DNA from: Candidatus Kuenenia stuttgartensis
GTDB lineage: Bacteria; Planctomycetota; Planctomycetia; Planctomycetales; Planctomycetaceae
Assembly: GCA_945861465.1 (NCBI GenBank)
Contig: CAMAVB010000025.1
Coordinates: 1-47,119, forward strand
Reading direction: 5' to 3'
DNA: 47,119 nucleotides
Shown: positions 1 through 8,925 of the stretch, one piece after another
How the letters are laid out: the number at the start of each line of letters is the position of its first letter
Position numbering within the stretch: the stretch's first letter is position 1
Notes under the pieces: model-generated
Told to the model about the DNA's origin: nothing
What the model saw: the letters and a program-made list of their open reading frames with translations, nothing else
Databases searched by the model: none
Made by a program: the position numbers and the translations under genes

Positions 1-93
1 ACTCCCTGCTAAATCAAAGGAATTCCCGCACAATGGCAAACAGTCCACCTACTTTCTACTCAACACACTCCTGCCCTCGCGGATGCACCCGAC

Positions 94-234
94 ATGGAAT
101 ACAAACCAGCTGTTTACAACATCGGACGTGACGTCGTGACGAGCCTTGAACTGGGCCACATGAATGGAGCTCCCGCGCTGATTGTCCTGCAGGCCGTGCA
201 GGGGCTGCTCGTGGAACTCGGTCTCGGCAGATGA
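94..234 (+). other. possible 3' end of an unrecognised gene
   Basis: A short frame (46 codons from the ATG at 94, ending TGA at 232-234) encodes a C-terminus rich in V, L and G that looks protein-like (reads ...SLELGHMNGAPALIVLQAV...). The same frame is closed upstream by a TAA at 10-12. A different upstream frame (from position 2 to a TGA near 153) also looks plausibly coding, so this may be the frameshifted end of a gene that starts left of the window. I do not recognise the family. Confidence 0.2.
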
Positions 235-255
235 ATGTCGATTGACAAATGCTCA

Positions 256-807
256 TCACGGCGGAGCGTGATGGCTACGTTGCGGAATGGCACGAGACAT
301 TACGGGATCATTGTAAATGCGGCCACCGAAGAGGAAATCGCGGGCACCAATCTCCACGAACCCCATTGCGGCATAGAAAGCACGAGCTTTCATGTTCTCG
401 GAGTAGACACTGAGCCACAGAGTCTGACCATTTCTTTCCCGCGCTTCACGGAGCGATGCAAGCACCAGAGCTGATCCATACCCTCGCCCGTGGAAAGCTT
501 GCTCCAGGTAGAGGCGAGACAGCTCGATCGGAACCGGGCCGGTGACACAATCGGGTGCAACCGAGTGGCGAACGAGAGCATATCCGATGAAACGATCTCC
601 GATGCTGCCAAGGATAAAAGTAGCAGAGTCGTCGGCAATTTGTTCTTCCAGCAGCTTCGTCGTGAAGTTCGTACGAATGTAGTCTTCGACCTCGACGGGA
701 TCGCTGATCAGGAAATACGTATCACGGAAAGTACTCGCTGCAAGTTCCGCAAGGTTCGAAGCATCGGCTCGACCCGCGCGGCGCACTTGAAACACGGGAT
801 CAGGCAC
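256..807 (-). CDS. GNAT-family N-acetyltransferase
   Basis: A 183-aa single-domain GCN5-related N-acetyltransferase, expected to be cytoplasmic and to move an acetyl group from acetyl-CoA to an amine. The N-terminus has the usual beta1/alpha1 pattern (VRRAGRADASNLAEL). The acetyl-CoA pyrophosphate loop is clear as LSRLYLEQAFHGRGYGSAL at about residues 95-115 (R/Q-x-x-G-x-G/A form). Near the C-terminus AFYAAMGFVEIG is the standard motif B. The overall pattern is closest to PaiA/spermidine-type acetyltransferases, but the substrate cannot be told from sequence. The start is GTG (complement of 805-807). It points away from the Gfo/Idh gene and has no evident operon partner. Confidence 0.85.
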   Translation of the reverse strand: MPDPVFQVRRAGRADASNLAELAASTFRDTYFLISDPVEVEDYIRTNFTTKLLEEQIADDSATFILGSIGDRFIGYALVRHSVAPDCVTGPVPIELSRLYLEQAFHGRGYGSALVLASLREARERNGQTLWLSVYSENMKARAFYAAMGFVEIGARDFLFGGRIYNDPVMSRAIPQRSHHAPP

Positions 808-965
808 AGCGACTCCAGACTTTTATTGGGCGTAACGAACCGCAATTCTGCGGACACAAACGCAGCCATCGCAGGTTCTTGTTGCAGGTTACCTGCGGGA
901 GCGGTTGACTTCAAGAGTTCGGATTCTCAACCCGCAGTTGGCCCGTTTGTGAATTTACGCCCGAT

Positions 966-1044
966 GTAGGGTGGGACCAGCGACAGCGCCGGCCCACCAT
1001 GTTGTCGGATGTGGTGGGCCTGCGCTCCGCTGGTCCCACCCTAC
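966..1044. repeat. palindromic intergenic repeat (REP-like hairpin)
   Basis: A 17-nt arm reading gtagggtgggaccagcg is matched by its reverse complement at the other end (cgctggtcccaccctac), with further partly complementary bases inside (ggcccacca / tggtgggcc). The whole unit can fold into a long hairpin. It lies in the 375-bp gap between the acetyltransferase and the Gfo/Idh gene. The rest of the gap shows no gene. Confidence 0.85.
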
Positions 1045-1182
1045 GTGTTGCCCATCGACAAAAACGGGCCAGCCGCATGCGGTTTGACCACGACGATTGA
1101 AGGCGCTTCACTTTAGCGCTACACTGCGCAGCAAGGTCGTCCTTCCCTTCAAAATCCCACCCCGTATTCAAGGGCTCATCCG

Positions 1183-2637
1183 ATGGCAAATGTCTCTCGA
1201 CGAAAGTTCCTCAAAAACACCACGGCTGCAGGTGCTTCGGTGCTGCTGACAGGAACTCGGGCTTCAGGAAAAATCCTGGGAGCCAATGATCGGCTGCGAA
1301 TTGCCGTGGCTGGGCTGAACGGACGTGGGCAGAGCCATCTCAGCGGCTGGCTGGGTCAGGACAACGTGGAAATTGCCTACCTGATTGATCCAGATCAGAA
1401 AGTCCTGGCTGCGGCCATGAACGGCCTGCAGGGGAGACTCAAGGATGACTTCAAGGCAAAGGGAATCGCGGATGTTCGCGAGGCCCTGGAAGACAAAAAC
1501 CTCGATGCGATCTCCGTCGCCACGCCGAATCACTGGCATTCGCTGATTACGATCTGGGCAGCTCAGGCAGGGAAGCACGTTTATGTGGAAAAGCCCATGA
1601 GCCATGATGTGGGAGAAGGTCGGATTGCGGTCGAGGCACAGAAGAAATATGGCGTCGTCATTCAGCACGGCACACAGAGTCGCAGCGATGCAAAAATTGC
1701 CGGGTTGCACGAAGCGATCCAGAGCGGACAGTTTGGACCATTGAAAATCTCCTATGGCTACTGCTGCAAACAGCGCGACAGTATTGGATTCAAGCCGATC
1801 TCTGATCCGCCCGAGAACCTCGACTGGAACCTGTGGCGCGGTCCAGCCGCGATCGATGAGTTCCACGGAAATTACGTGCATTACAACTGGCATTGGTTCT
1901 GGAAGACTGGAAACGGTGACCTGAACAATCAGGGAACACATCAGCTGGATATCGCGCGCTGGGCTCTGGATAAAGAACTCACACATCCCGTCCGAGCCAT
2001 GGCGATCGGCGGTCGCTTCGCCTGGAACGATCAGGGTGAGACACCCAATACGATGATGGGCATTGCCGAATACCCCAACGGCCAGCAGGTGTTCTTCAAC
2101 GTGCGCAATGTGGACTACAAAGGATACGAACGTCAGGTGGAGAATGAGTACTACTTTGAAGACGGAGGCAAAATCGTCCGGGGCTTGTACTATCCAACTG
2201 GAAGTTCAGAGGGCGAGAAGCTGAACATCAAACCCGGAAAAGTCACGCCCGGCGGCAATTGGGCGGCATTCATCACGGCCTGCCGCGAAGGCAAACCGGA
2301 ACTCGCCAACGGCAATGTCCACGATGCTCACTATGGCTGCGTGCTGGGCCATCTCATGAACAACTCGTATCGACTCGGCGAAAAAGTTCCGTTCAACAGT
2401 AAGGCCGGGCGCTTTGGCGACAACAAAGAAGCCGCCGAACACTTTCTGAAACTGCACGAACTCATGCGGGATGGCGTCGGCGTCCCGGAAGACGGAGCCG
2501 AATACACCGTCGGCCCATGGCTGACATTCGATCCCGAGACAGAAACACACACGGGCGATTTTGCAAAGGAAGCCAATCAACTGCTGAAGGATCCCAATCG
2601 GTCAGGATTTGAAATTCCGACGGTCGATCAGGTGTAA
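1183..2637 (+). CDS. Gfo/Idh/MocA-family oxidoreductase, Tat-exported
   Basis: A 484-aa NAD(P)-dependent oxidoreductase of the Gfo/Idh/MocA family, probably acting on a sugar or inositol-like substrate outside the cytoplasm. A twin-arginine signal SRRKFLKNTTAAGASVLLTG lies at residues 5-24. The Rossmann N-domain follows: VAGLNGRGQSH (dinucleotide loop, about 42-52), SVATPNHWH and the family signature VYVEKPMSHD at about 134-143. The C-terminal alpha/beta substrate domain contains NYVHYNWHWFWKTGNGDLNNQG, typical of the planctomycete-expanded Tat-secreted group. The start is ATG. It stands alone, with 224 bp before the next gene. Length and domain order are normal and the substrate is unknown. 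Confidence 0.93.
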   Translation: MANVSRRKFLKNTTAAGASVLLTGTRASGKILGANDRLRIAVAGLNGRGQSHLSGWLGQDNVEIAYLIDPDQKVLAAAMNGLQGRLKDDFKAKGIADVREALEDKNLDAISVATPNHWHSLITIWAAQAGKHVYVEKPMSHDVGEGRIAVEAQKKYGVVIQHGTQSRSDAKIAGLHEAIQSGQFGPLKISYGYCCKQRDSIGFKPISDPPENLDWNLWRGPAAIDEFHGNYVHYNWHWFWKTGNGDLNNQGTHQLDIARWALDKELTHPVRAMAIGGRFAWNDQGETPNTMMGIAEYPNGQQVFFNVRNVDYKGYERQVENEYYFEDGGKIVRGLYYPTGSSEGEKLNIKPGKVTPGGNWAAFITACREGKPELANGNVHDAHYGCVLGHLMNNSYRLGEKVPFNSKAGRFGDNKEAAEHFLKLHELMRDGVGVPEDGAEYTVGPWLTFDPETETHTGDFAKEANQLLKDPNRSGFEIPTVDQV

Positions 2638-2861
2638 GGATCGCCAGTAGTTTCAACGTAAATATCACTTTCGTGTGACGCATTCCAAACTGGGAACGCG
2701 ACGGGTGACAGGCAAGTTGAGGCGTTCCCCAGCGGTGTCAACGAAATACTTCCTGCCACGTTATTGTGCCCTGACTGCAAAAATTGACTTCCAGACCTTG
2801 TGAGGAAATCCTTTGAACAAGTGCCAAATACAAGATCAATTCTACATGCGGGACAGTTTGT

Positions 2862-3578
2862 ATGCGGTGTAAACAACAAGCAGATGAGCGAGCCGTCGTT
2901 CTCGAATTCTTGACGGCTCGTGGTATCACGGTGCTTGACGACCAAATACTGAATCGCGATCCTCCGGAGCCAGACATTCTTGTGACTGGTTTAGAGACCG
3001 GTAATGTGGCGTATGAAGTTGTTCGCCTCGTCGTGCAGGATGAAGAGCACCGATTGACAAAGATTGCAGAATTAGAATCACATTTCCACCGTGCCGCACT
3101 TCAAGTGCTGCATCCTCAATTCAAGAATGCAACGATTTCCGTCACTCTTCGTCTGCATCATTCTGATCGATTGCTCGAAAGGGCGCTGATAGACCTCTGT
3201 GAGTGGATAAACTCGCTAACGGACAACTGTGCCGGGCAGATCGATATCACGTCAGTCCCCATCAATCGATTTATCAAAGAGCTGTCCGTTGAGCGGAGTT
3301 CTTCGCAACTCACAACGTCGATAGCTCCGTACTGTTTAGCAGCCACAGATCCCACAGTTCCGCTCATCCAGGCAAAACTGGAAAAGTATTATCAGAGTGA
3401 TTACCCGATTGAATTGCTCGCGTACATACCTTTCGTCGAGGCCTTTCCAATTGAATGTTGGTATCAGGAATTGAAGTCGTTTCTAAGCGGCGATGTTGTG
3501 GAGCCGTCCTTTCAAAGAATCTGGGTCTTTCATCGCCAACTTGAACGAGTGCAGTTTGAATATTCGTTTGAGTCCTGA
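2862..3578 (+). CDS. hypothetical protein, possible PD-(D/E)XK-like N-terminus
   Basis: A 238-aa protein that I do not recognise. The first 60 residues hold PPEPDILVTGLETGNVAYEVV, which has the spacing of a PD-(D/E)XK nuclease core: an acidic residue in EPDI, then a strand ending in E-V. The usual lysine is absent, so activity is uncertain. The rest is mixed alpha/beta without signal peptide or membrane segment and ends in an aromatic-rich tail (CWYQELKSFL, VEPSFQRIWVFHRQ). The start is ATG at 2862 without a strong Shine-Dalgarno site. It lies between a Gfo/Idh gene and a TPR gene on the same strand, but the gaps (224 and 205 bp) argue against an operon. Confidence 0.6.
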   Translation: MRCKQQADERAVVLEFLTARGITVLDDQILNRDPPEPDILVTGLETGNVAYEVVRLVVQDEEHRLTKIAELESHFHRAALQVLHPQFKNATISVTLRLHHSDRLLERALIDLCEWINSLTDNCAGQIDITSVPINRFIKELSVERSSSQLTTSIAPYCLAATDPTVPLIQAKLEKYYQSDYPIELLAYIPFVEAFPIECWYQELKSFLSGDVVEPSFQRIWVFHRQLERVQFEYSFES

Positions 3579-3783
3579 GTTGCTCGCACTGCGTTCCCTA
3601 AAGCTCAAGAGTAATTAACAATTTCGACACGGCATATCGGACACGTCATTTAGAGATCTTGGACTGATTTGCGTGCCGATCTCCACATGCAGAAAGACAT
3701 CGAGTGGGCGGAGCGTTCTGTGTCGTCGTCCAATCGGCGAAGTGTGCTGGTCGCTATTCACAGCAAATTGAGGGACTGCAAGC

Positions 3784-5076
3784 ATGACCGACAATGAACG
3801 TGATTCGCTCCATTTCGCGTGGCGCGAATCCACGCGAAAATTTCTAGAAAGCTTGCACAATTTGCAATTGCTCGAATCGGAACAACATGGGCAAAACGCA
3901 TTGAGAATTGCGAAGAGTCACGAATCCTTTCGTGGCGAACCATTGATCATGAGCTTGTTAAATCTGGCCTCGGCCCGCGATCAGGCAGGAGATTTGGATG
4001 GTGCGGAGCAATTGTTCTTGGAAGCGATTATGCACTCCAAGGAATCGCCGCACCAAGACGCAGTGTTACTTGGCAATCTGTACATTTCGTGGTCTCAATG
4101 TTTGGATGCGCGTGGAAAACACAAAGAAGCTTACGAGTATCTGCAGGAAGGAGTACGACTGCTGGTTGGGAGCGAAGATCCAGACTGTAAGATGAGTGCG
4201 TCAAGAGCTCTATGTGCGATGGGGAATGCCTGCCGGGATCGCAACCTGCTGTCTGATGCGGAAGAGTGCTTTCGGTCCGCGATAGAGATCTTGGAGACAT
4301 CACATGGCCCTTCAAGCTTGGACTTATGCCATGTCTACTCATTCTTGGCCGATATTTATGCCCGAACTGGCGACCGCGCCTCGGCTGTTTACTTTATCGG
4401 AACAGCGTTGAACAGAGCACATGACCTTGTTGGTGACCTACATCGAATTGCACCCCAATTGCTCACCCGATCGGCGAAGATTCAAAGTCGTTTTGGGAAC
4501 CGCACCGAGGCGTTGGAAAGTTTGACGATCGCGTATTCATTATGGGGACACTTGGGTCTTTCTCATCACCCTGAATGTCTCGAGACACTCATTGAATTTG
4601 GCGGCGCTGAACTGGCAGCGGGGAACGTTCTCGAAGCAAAATGGTGCTTTGTGGAAGTCTTGGAAAGTCTCAAAAAGTGCGGGAACGATGTGTCTGCCTT
4701 GGCGGCAAGAGCGTGGCGCGGCAGATGCTGGGTAGAGCGGGAATTGAAGAATGCGCCAGCAGAGTATGATTGCGCACGCACGGTATGCACAATAATTCGG
4801 CAAGTCGCTGGCACCGACGCTCCGTGTTTGGTGGGGGATTTCACTGCAGTAGGTGAAGCTATCCTCCGCCTTTCAAATCCTGATCTAAAGCTTGCATTCG
4901 GCGTTTTCAACGAGGCGTTGAATCGGGCAAAATCAATACGAGGCGATTCGGACGCCGCATTATTGCCGCCGCTATGTGGATTGGCTGCAACACTTGAAAG
5001 GTTGGGACATCGTGACGCACACGAGGAAATTCTGGTTGAGATTAAGCGACTGCGTGGGTTGTTTGGCATGAAGTAA
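3784..5076 (+). CDS. tetratricopeptide-repeat protein
   Basis: A 430-aa, all-helical protein built of degenerate tetratricopeptide repeats from about residue 50 to the C-terminus. Typical pairs are LLNLASARDQAGDLDGAEQLF, LCAMGNACRDRNLLSDAEECF and VYSFLADIYARTGDRASAVYF, with the W/L-G-Y-A-F-A-P pattern recognisable although drifted. There is no signal peptide or membrane segment, so it is probably a cytosolic scaffold. The N-terminus (LHFAWRESTRKFLE) carries no catalytic domain. Partners cannot be inferred because no neighbour is co-transcribed closely. The start is ATG at 3784. Confidence 0.8.
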   Translation: MTDNERDSLHFAWRESTRKFLESLHNLQLLESEQHGQNALRIAKSHESFRGEPLIMSLLNLASARDQAGDLDGAEQLFLEAIMHSKESPHQDAVLLGNLYISWSQCLDARGKHKEAYEYLQEGVRLLVGSEDPDCKMSASRALCAMGNACRDRNLLSDAEECFRSAIEILETSHGPSSLDLCHVYSFLADIYARTGDRASAVYFIGTALNRAHDLVGDLHRIAPQLLTRSAKIQSRFGNRTEALESLTIAYSLWGHLGLSHHPECLETLIEFGGAELAAGNVLEAKWCFVEVLESLKKCGNDVSALAARAWRGRCWVERELKNAPAEYDCARTVCTIIRQVAGTDAPCLVGDFTAVGEAILRLSNPDLKLAFGVFNEALNRAKSIRGDSDAALLPPLCGLAATLERLGHRDAHEEILVEIKRLRGLFGMK

Positions 5077-5198
5077 AAAGCATACCGGGAACCGTTGTTG
5101 AGGAATTTTGATCTTCCTTTTGGATGATCGCTGATTTTCAGTCCGAGGGATTTCGTGGCGGCGGTGCCGTGGACATACGCTGCTTTCCGCCACGATGG

Positions 5199-5219
5199 GC
5201 AACGCCGTGAAGGATTTTT
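5199..5219 (+). repeat. left arm of 21-bp inverted repeat
   Basis: Reads gcaacgccgtgaaggattttt. Its exact reverse complement lies at 5527-5547. Between the arms are two small CCACGGGC/GCCCGTGG-type hairpins and a second imperfect inverted motif (gaaaggacgacat / ctgtcgtccctt). Together they could mark the ends of a small non-coding mobile element of about 350 bp. Confidence 0.7.
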
Positions 5220-5526
5220 TCCGCAAAAAAACGGAACATGTGAAATGAATAGCGGGCGAATCGATCTTGCGTTTGAGCCACGAATGTGGCGGCAGGTTGT
5301 AGCCACGGGCGCGAGCCCGTGGTTAGAGACATACAGGTGATTCTCAGTCCTGAAAGGACGACATGGGAAAACCCAGTCGCAATTCCTGTCGTCCCTTCGG
5401 GACTTCCGACGCTCCATTATTGCCTACCACAGGCTCTCGCCCGTGGCTACATCATGTAGTCTCTCTGGGACTGAATCACATTCCGAAAAATCACGTGGAT
5501 TGTGTTCAACCAATGATTTCATTGAC

Positions 5527-5547
5527 AAAAATCCTTCACGGCGTTGC
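5527..5547 (-). repeat. right arm of 21-bp inverted repeat
   Basis: Exact reverse complement of 5199-5219 (reads aaaaatccttcacggcgttgc). Confidence 0.7.
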
Positions 5548-5642
5548 ACGATGGGGCTCATCCCCATCGAGCGGTGATCATCACCAGTCCAGAAGCCAGG
5601 AACCTGTTTTCGCCACTGCAGGAGCTTGCCTCCGTAGAGCGA

Positions 5643-5793
5643 TGATCAATGGAATCACGGCTCCATACGGATAAGCCGCGATGGAGGCCAGATGGCAATT
5701 CAGGGGACTAGCGCACGATGATGCTCTCTTGACGAAGGCACGCTCCCCGGGGCGTAGAGATTCAAAAATCCTTAAGTCCACGCCATTGCACCG
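5643..5793 (+). repeat. ~151-bp direct repeat, copy A
   Basis: Matches 6612-6763 along its whole length with scattered substitutions. Shared blocks include gaatcacggctccat, ccagatggcaatt, ggggcgtagag and cttaagtccacgccattgc. Same orientation as copy B. The two copies bracket the toxin-antitoxin remnant at 5894-6569. Confidence 0.85.
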
Positions 5794-5893
5794 CACTCTT
5801 GAATTTTTTGTGGTGGAAGAAATCCGATTGTTCGACGTCGCTGCCGGCGATTCGATCTGGGGAGATTCACGACATGTTTCCTGAGGAATCACC

Positions 5894-6121
5894 ATGCCCT
5901 ATCAACTCCCTGCTGACATCGAACGAATCGTGGAAGACCGTATTGCGACGGGGGCATACAGCAGTCCTGATGAAGTACTCCGGGCTGCATTGGAAGCTCT
6001 GCAGAAGTCAGATTCGGATCTGACGAAGATTCAGGAAGCGATCGACGAATGGCAAGCTGGTGACGAAGGGCTGCCGCTGAATGACGCTTTTCAGTTGATT
6101 CACGAAGGCCGAATCGACTGA
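5894..6121 (+). CDS. ParD-like (ribbon-helix-helix) antitoxin
   Basis: A 75-aa protein with the pattern of ParD/CopG-type type II antitoxins. An N-terminal beta strand and first helix (MPYQLPADIERIVEDRIATG) are followed by the hallmark turn AYSSPDEVLRAALEAL at about residues 22-37. An acidic C-terminal tail (WQAGDEGLPL) would wrap the toxin. It should bind its own promoter as a dimer and neutralise the downstream toxin. The stop is 8 nt before the toxin start, the usual operon spacing. The antitoxin looks intact although its partner is broken. Confidence 0.82.
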   Translation: MPYQLPADIERIVEDRIATGAYSSPDEVLRAALEALQKSDSDLTKIQEAIDEWQAGDEGLPLNDAFQLIHEGRID

Positions 6122-6128
6122 TCGAAAA

Positions 6129-6569
6129 ATGCCATACGAAATCGTCGTGCATCGTTTAGCTCGCGGCGATGTGTTTCAGGTCTACAGGCGGGCCGCCCAC
6201 AACGCTCCTATCGCTGTTGAAAAGTGGCTTGCGCGATTGCAGCAAAAGATTTTGACGCTGCAAAACAATCCACAGCGTTGTTCCTTTTCAACGGAAGATC
6301 CCAACGTTGCAGCGCCGTTGTTCGAACTGCTGTTTGATCGTGCCCCGAATGTATCACGACATTTCGAGAATGACAGTTTCAACCACAGATGGACACGGAT
6401 GAACACAGATTTATTGTTGATTTCTATCTGTGTAAATTTGTGTTTATCTGTGGTTGCTTCCGCAAGTTTCGTTCTGAGGCGTGAACGGTTGCAGAATTTG
6501 GGAGCGCTTCGGCTCGACGGCGTTTTGGGATTCACGCCTGTGCCTGCCTCGATCAGTCAGCAGCGGTGA
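6129..6569 (+). pseudogene. ParE/RelE-type toxin, 3' end replaced by a dispersed repeat
   Basis: The first ~75 residues match ParE/RelE-superfamily toxins: VHRLARGDVFQVYRRAA, then the helix KWLARLQQKILTLQNNPQRC, then LFELLFDRAPNV, the point where family members enter the Y-R-I-L-F strand. At 6358 the frame runs into a repeat also found at 8803-8894, and the remaining ~70 residues (HRWTRMNTD..., ICVNLCLSVV) are translated repeat and following intergenic DNA. The last strands and the C-terminal basic/His residues of the family are lost, so the toxin is probably inactive. Family members are usually 95-105 aa; this frame is 146. Confidence 0.75.
6358..6456 (+). repeat. ~99-bp dispersed palindromic repeat, copy 1
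   Basis: Begins gacatttcgagaatgacagttt, then aaccacagatggacacgga, and closes with an imperfect inverted copy (ctgtgtaaatttgtgtttatctgtggtt), so it can fold on itself. A second copy lies in opposite orientation at 8803-8894. This copy lies inside the ParE-like toxin gene. Confidence 0.85.
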
Positions 6570-6611
6570 ACCGCTGAAATCGCACAGAGCCCATCGGCGT
6601 CAGTTGTGGGC

Positions 6612-6763
6612 TGATCAACGGAATCACGGCTCCATGCGGACAAGCCGCAATGGTGGCCAGATGGCAATTTCGGGCACTGGCTGGTGATGATCCGCGCTCG
6701 ACGGAGGCAAGCTCCGCCGGGGCGTAGAGGTTCCAGAATTCTTAAGTCCACGCCATTGCTCCG
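6612..6763 (+). repeat. ~151-bp direct repeat, copy B
   Basis: Second copy of 5643-5793 in the same orientation, with point differences and one extra base. Neither copy encodes a recognisable protein. Confidence 0.85.
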
Positions 6764-6776
6764 GAGACCGACAGAG

Positions 6777-7040
6777 TCATTGTTCCCGTGACTCCCGTTC
6801 CTGCTTGAGCAGTGTGTCGTATGCATCGCAATCCGCGACCGCGCGAGGCCCAGCAGGCAGCGAGTCCATGAACGCAAGGACGTTGGTTTTTGTGGCCAGC
6901 CGATCAGCATCGGCACGGACTACGGCGTTTCCGGCCCGAAGTGCCATCCGTTGCCATAGCTTGGCCCGTTGGGCCTGGCTTTGTGAACTGCAGGACCTTT
7001 GAACCGAAACACCGCAACTCCGCATTTGGCTCGAATGCAT
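6777..7040 (-). CDS. small ORF with antitoxin-like C-terminus, possibly a remnant
   Basis: An 87-codon frame. Its C-terminal ~45 residues (AFMDSLPAGPRAVADCDAYD then LLKQERESREQ) resemble the tail of short antitoxin-like proteins whose genes often lie beside PIN or RelE toxins. The N-terminal third is Ser/Gln/Arg-rich and not domain-like, so the true start may be internal or the 5' end may be lost. No toxin partner is adjacent. The family call is memory-based and weak. Confidence 0.3.
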   Translation of the reverse strand: MHSSQMRSCGVSVQRSCSSQSQAQRAKLWQRMALRAGNAVVRADADRLATKTNVLAFMDSLPAGPRAVADCDAYDTLLKQERESREQ

Positions 7041-7112
7041 TCATGTTGAATCCCGGTCAGGATCTTTCCTCAACAGCGATTGACCAACCAAAGTTCGTAA
7101 AACGGTGCAAAT

Positions 7113-7155
7113 CAAAAAAGAGGCATGTTGACTCGTCGGACGTCAACATGCCTCT
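7113..7155 (-). terminator. rho-independent terminator of sat
   Basis: On the minus strand a perfect 14-bp stem (AGAGGCATGTTGAC / GTCAACATGCCTCT) with a 9-nt loop is followed at once by a run of T (complement of 7113-7119). It begins 41 bp past the sat stop codon. Confidence 0.9.
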
Positions 7156-7195
7156 ATGCTTTCAATTCATGCCATCTGGATTTCTGCGGCGGGCG

Positions 7196-8455
<1,260 letters not shown>

Positions 8456-8719
8456 TTCAAATTGTTCCTTAGAGACTGGTGAATCCACAGAAATTCGACG
8501 TGCTTCGGTCCAAACGGCTACCGAACGCTGCGAATCAACGAAACCTATGGGAACGCAGATTTTGAGTCAAGAAGTTCCTGGAAGCGATACTTCAGTCACG
8601 GAGGACTCGTTTTCGTGACCGGAACGCAGGATGATTCCAAGGGATTGTCTGATTACCGCTGATTTTGTGAGCGGCATGCAGAGATCGGTCACCCGCAGCT
8701 AGCGGTCTGTAGATTTAGT

Positions 8720-8785
8720 CGTTTAACCCAACCCAAAGGGGAGGAATGCCACCGGAACGCCTCGCCCACGGCATCGGGTTAAACG
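8720..8785. repeat. palindromic intergenic repeat
   Basis: Ten-base arms cgtttaaccc (8720-8729) and gggttaaacg (8776-8785) enclose a GC-rich core with accggaacgcctcgcccacggc. It lies in the 470-bp gap between sat and surE, which also holds the second copy of the 99-bp repeat and no gene. Confidence 0.75.
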
Positions 8786-8802
8786 AAAACACTCCTGATC
8801 GT

Positions 8803-8894
8803 CACCAAACACAAATTTACACAGATCGAATTCAACTCGCAATCTGTGTTCATCCGTGTCCATCTGTGGTTTAAACTGTCATTCTCGAAATGTC
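8803..8894 (-). repeat. ~99-bp dispersed palindromic repeat, copy 2
   Basis: Opposite orientation to 6358-6456. It shares aaactgtcattctcgaaatgtc (reverse complement of the start of copy 1) and atccgtgtccatctgtggtt. It ends about 30 bp before the surE start and so lies in its promoter/leader region. Confidence 0.85.
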
Positions 8895-8925
8895 TTGAAC
8901 GGTTACGATTAAGGGCCCACTCACT

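Larger units (their letters stand above)
5077..5893. other. gene-free stretch of palindromes and repeats
   Basis: About 800 bases without a convincing gene. It contains two small hairpins of related sequence (5303-5322 CCACGGGC-gcga-GCCCGTGG and 5427-5446), an inverted pair of 21-mers (5199-5219 and 5527-5547) and the first copy of a ~151-bp direct repeat (5643-5793). The open frames across it are fragmentary and composition-driven. It looks like an accumulation site for small dispersed elements. Confidence 0.6.

Noticed and set aside
1264..1986. 240-codon frame antisense to the Gfo/Idh gene
   Set aside because: It is fully inside a well-supported family member, and the translated sequence has no recognisable motif.
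4566..5417. 283-codon minus-strand frame overlapping the TPR gene
   Set aside because: Most of it is antisense to a clear TPR protein, and the remainder lies in repeat DNA. The peptide is Arg/Ser/Pro-rich and not domain-like.
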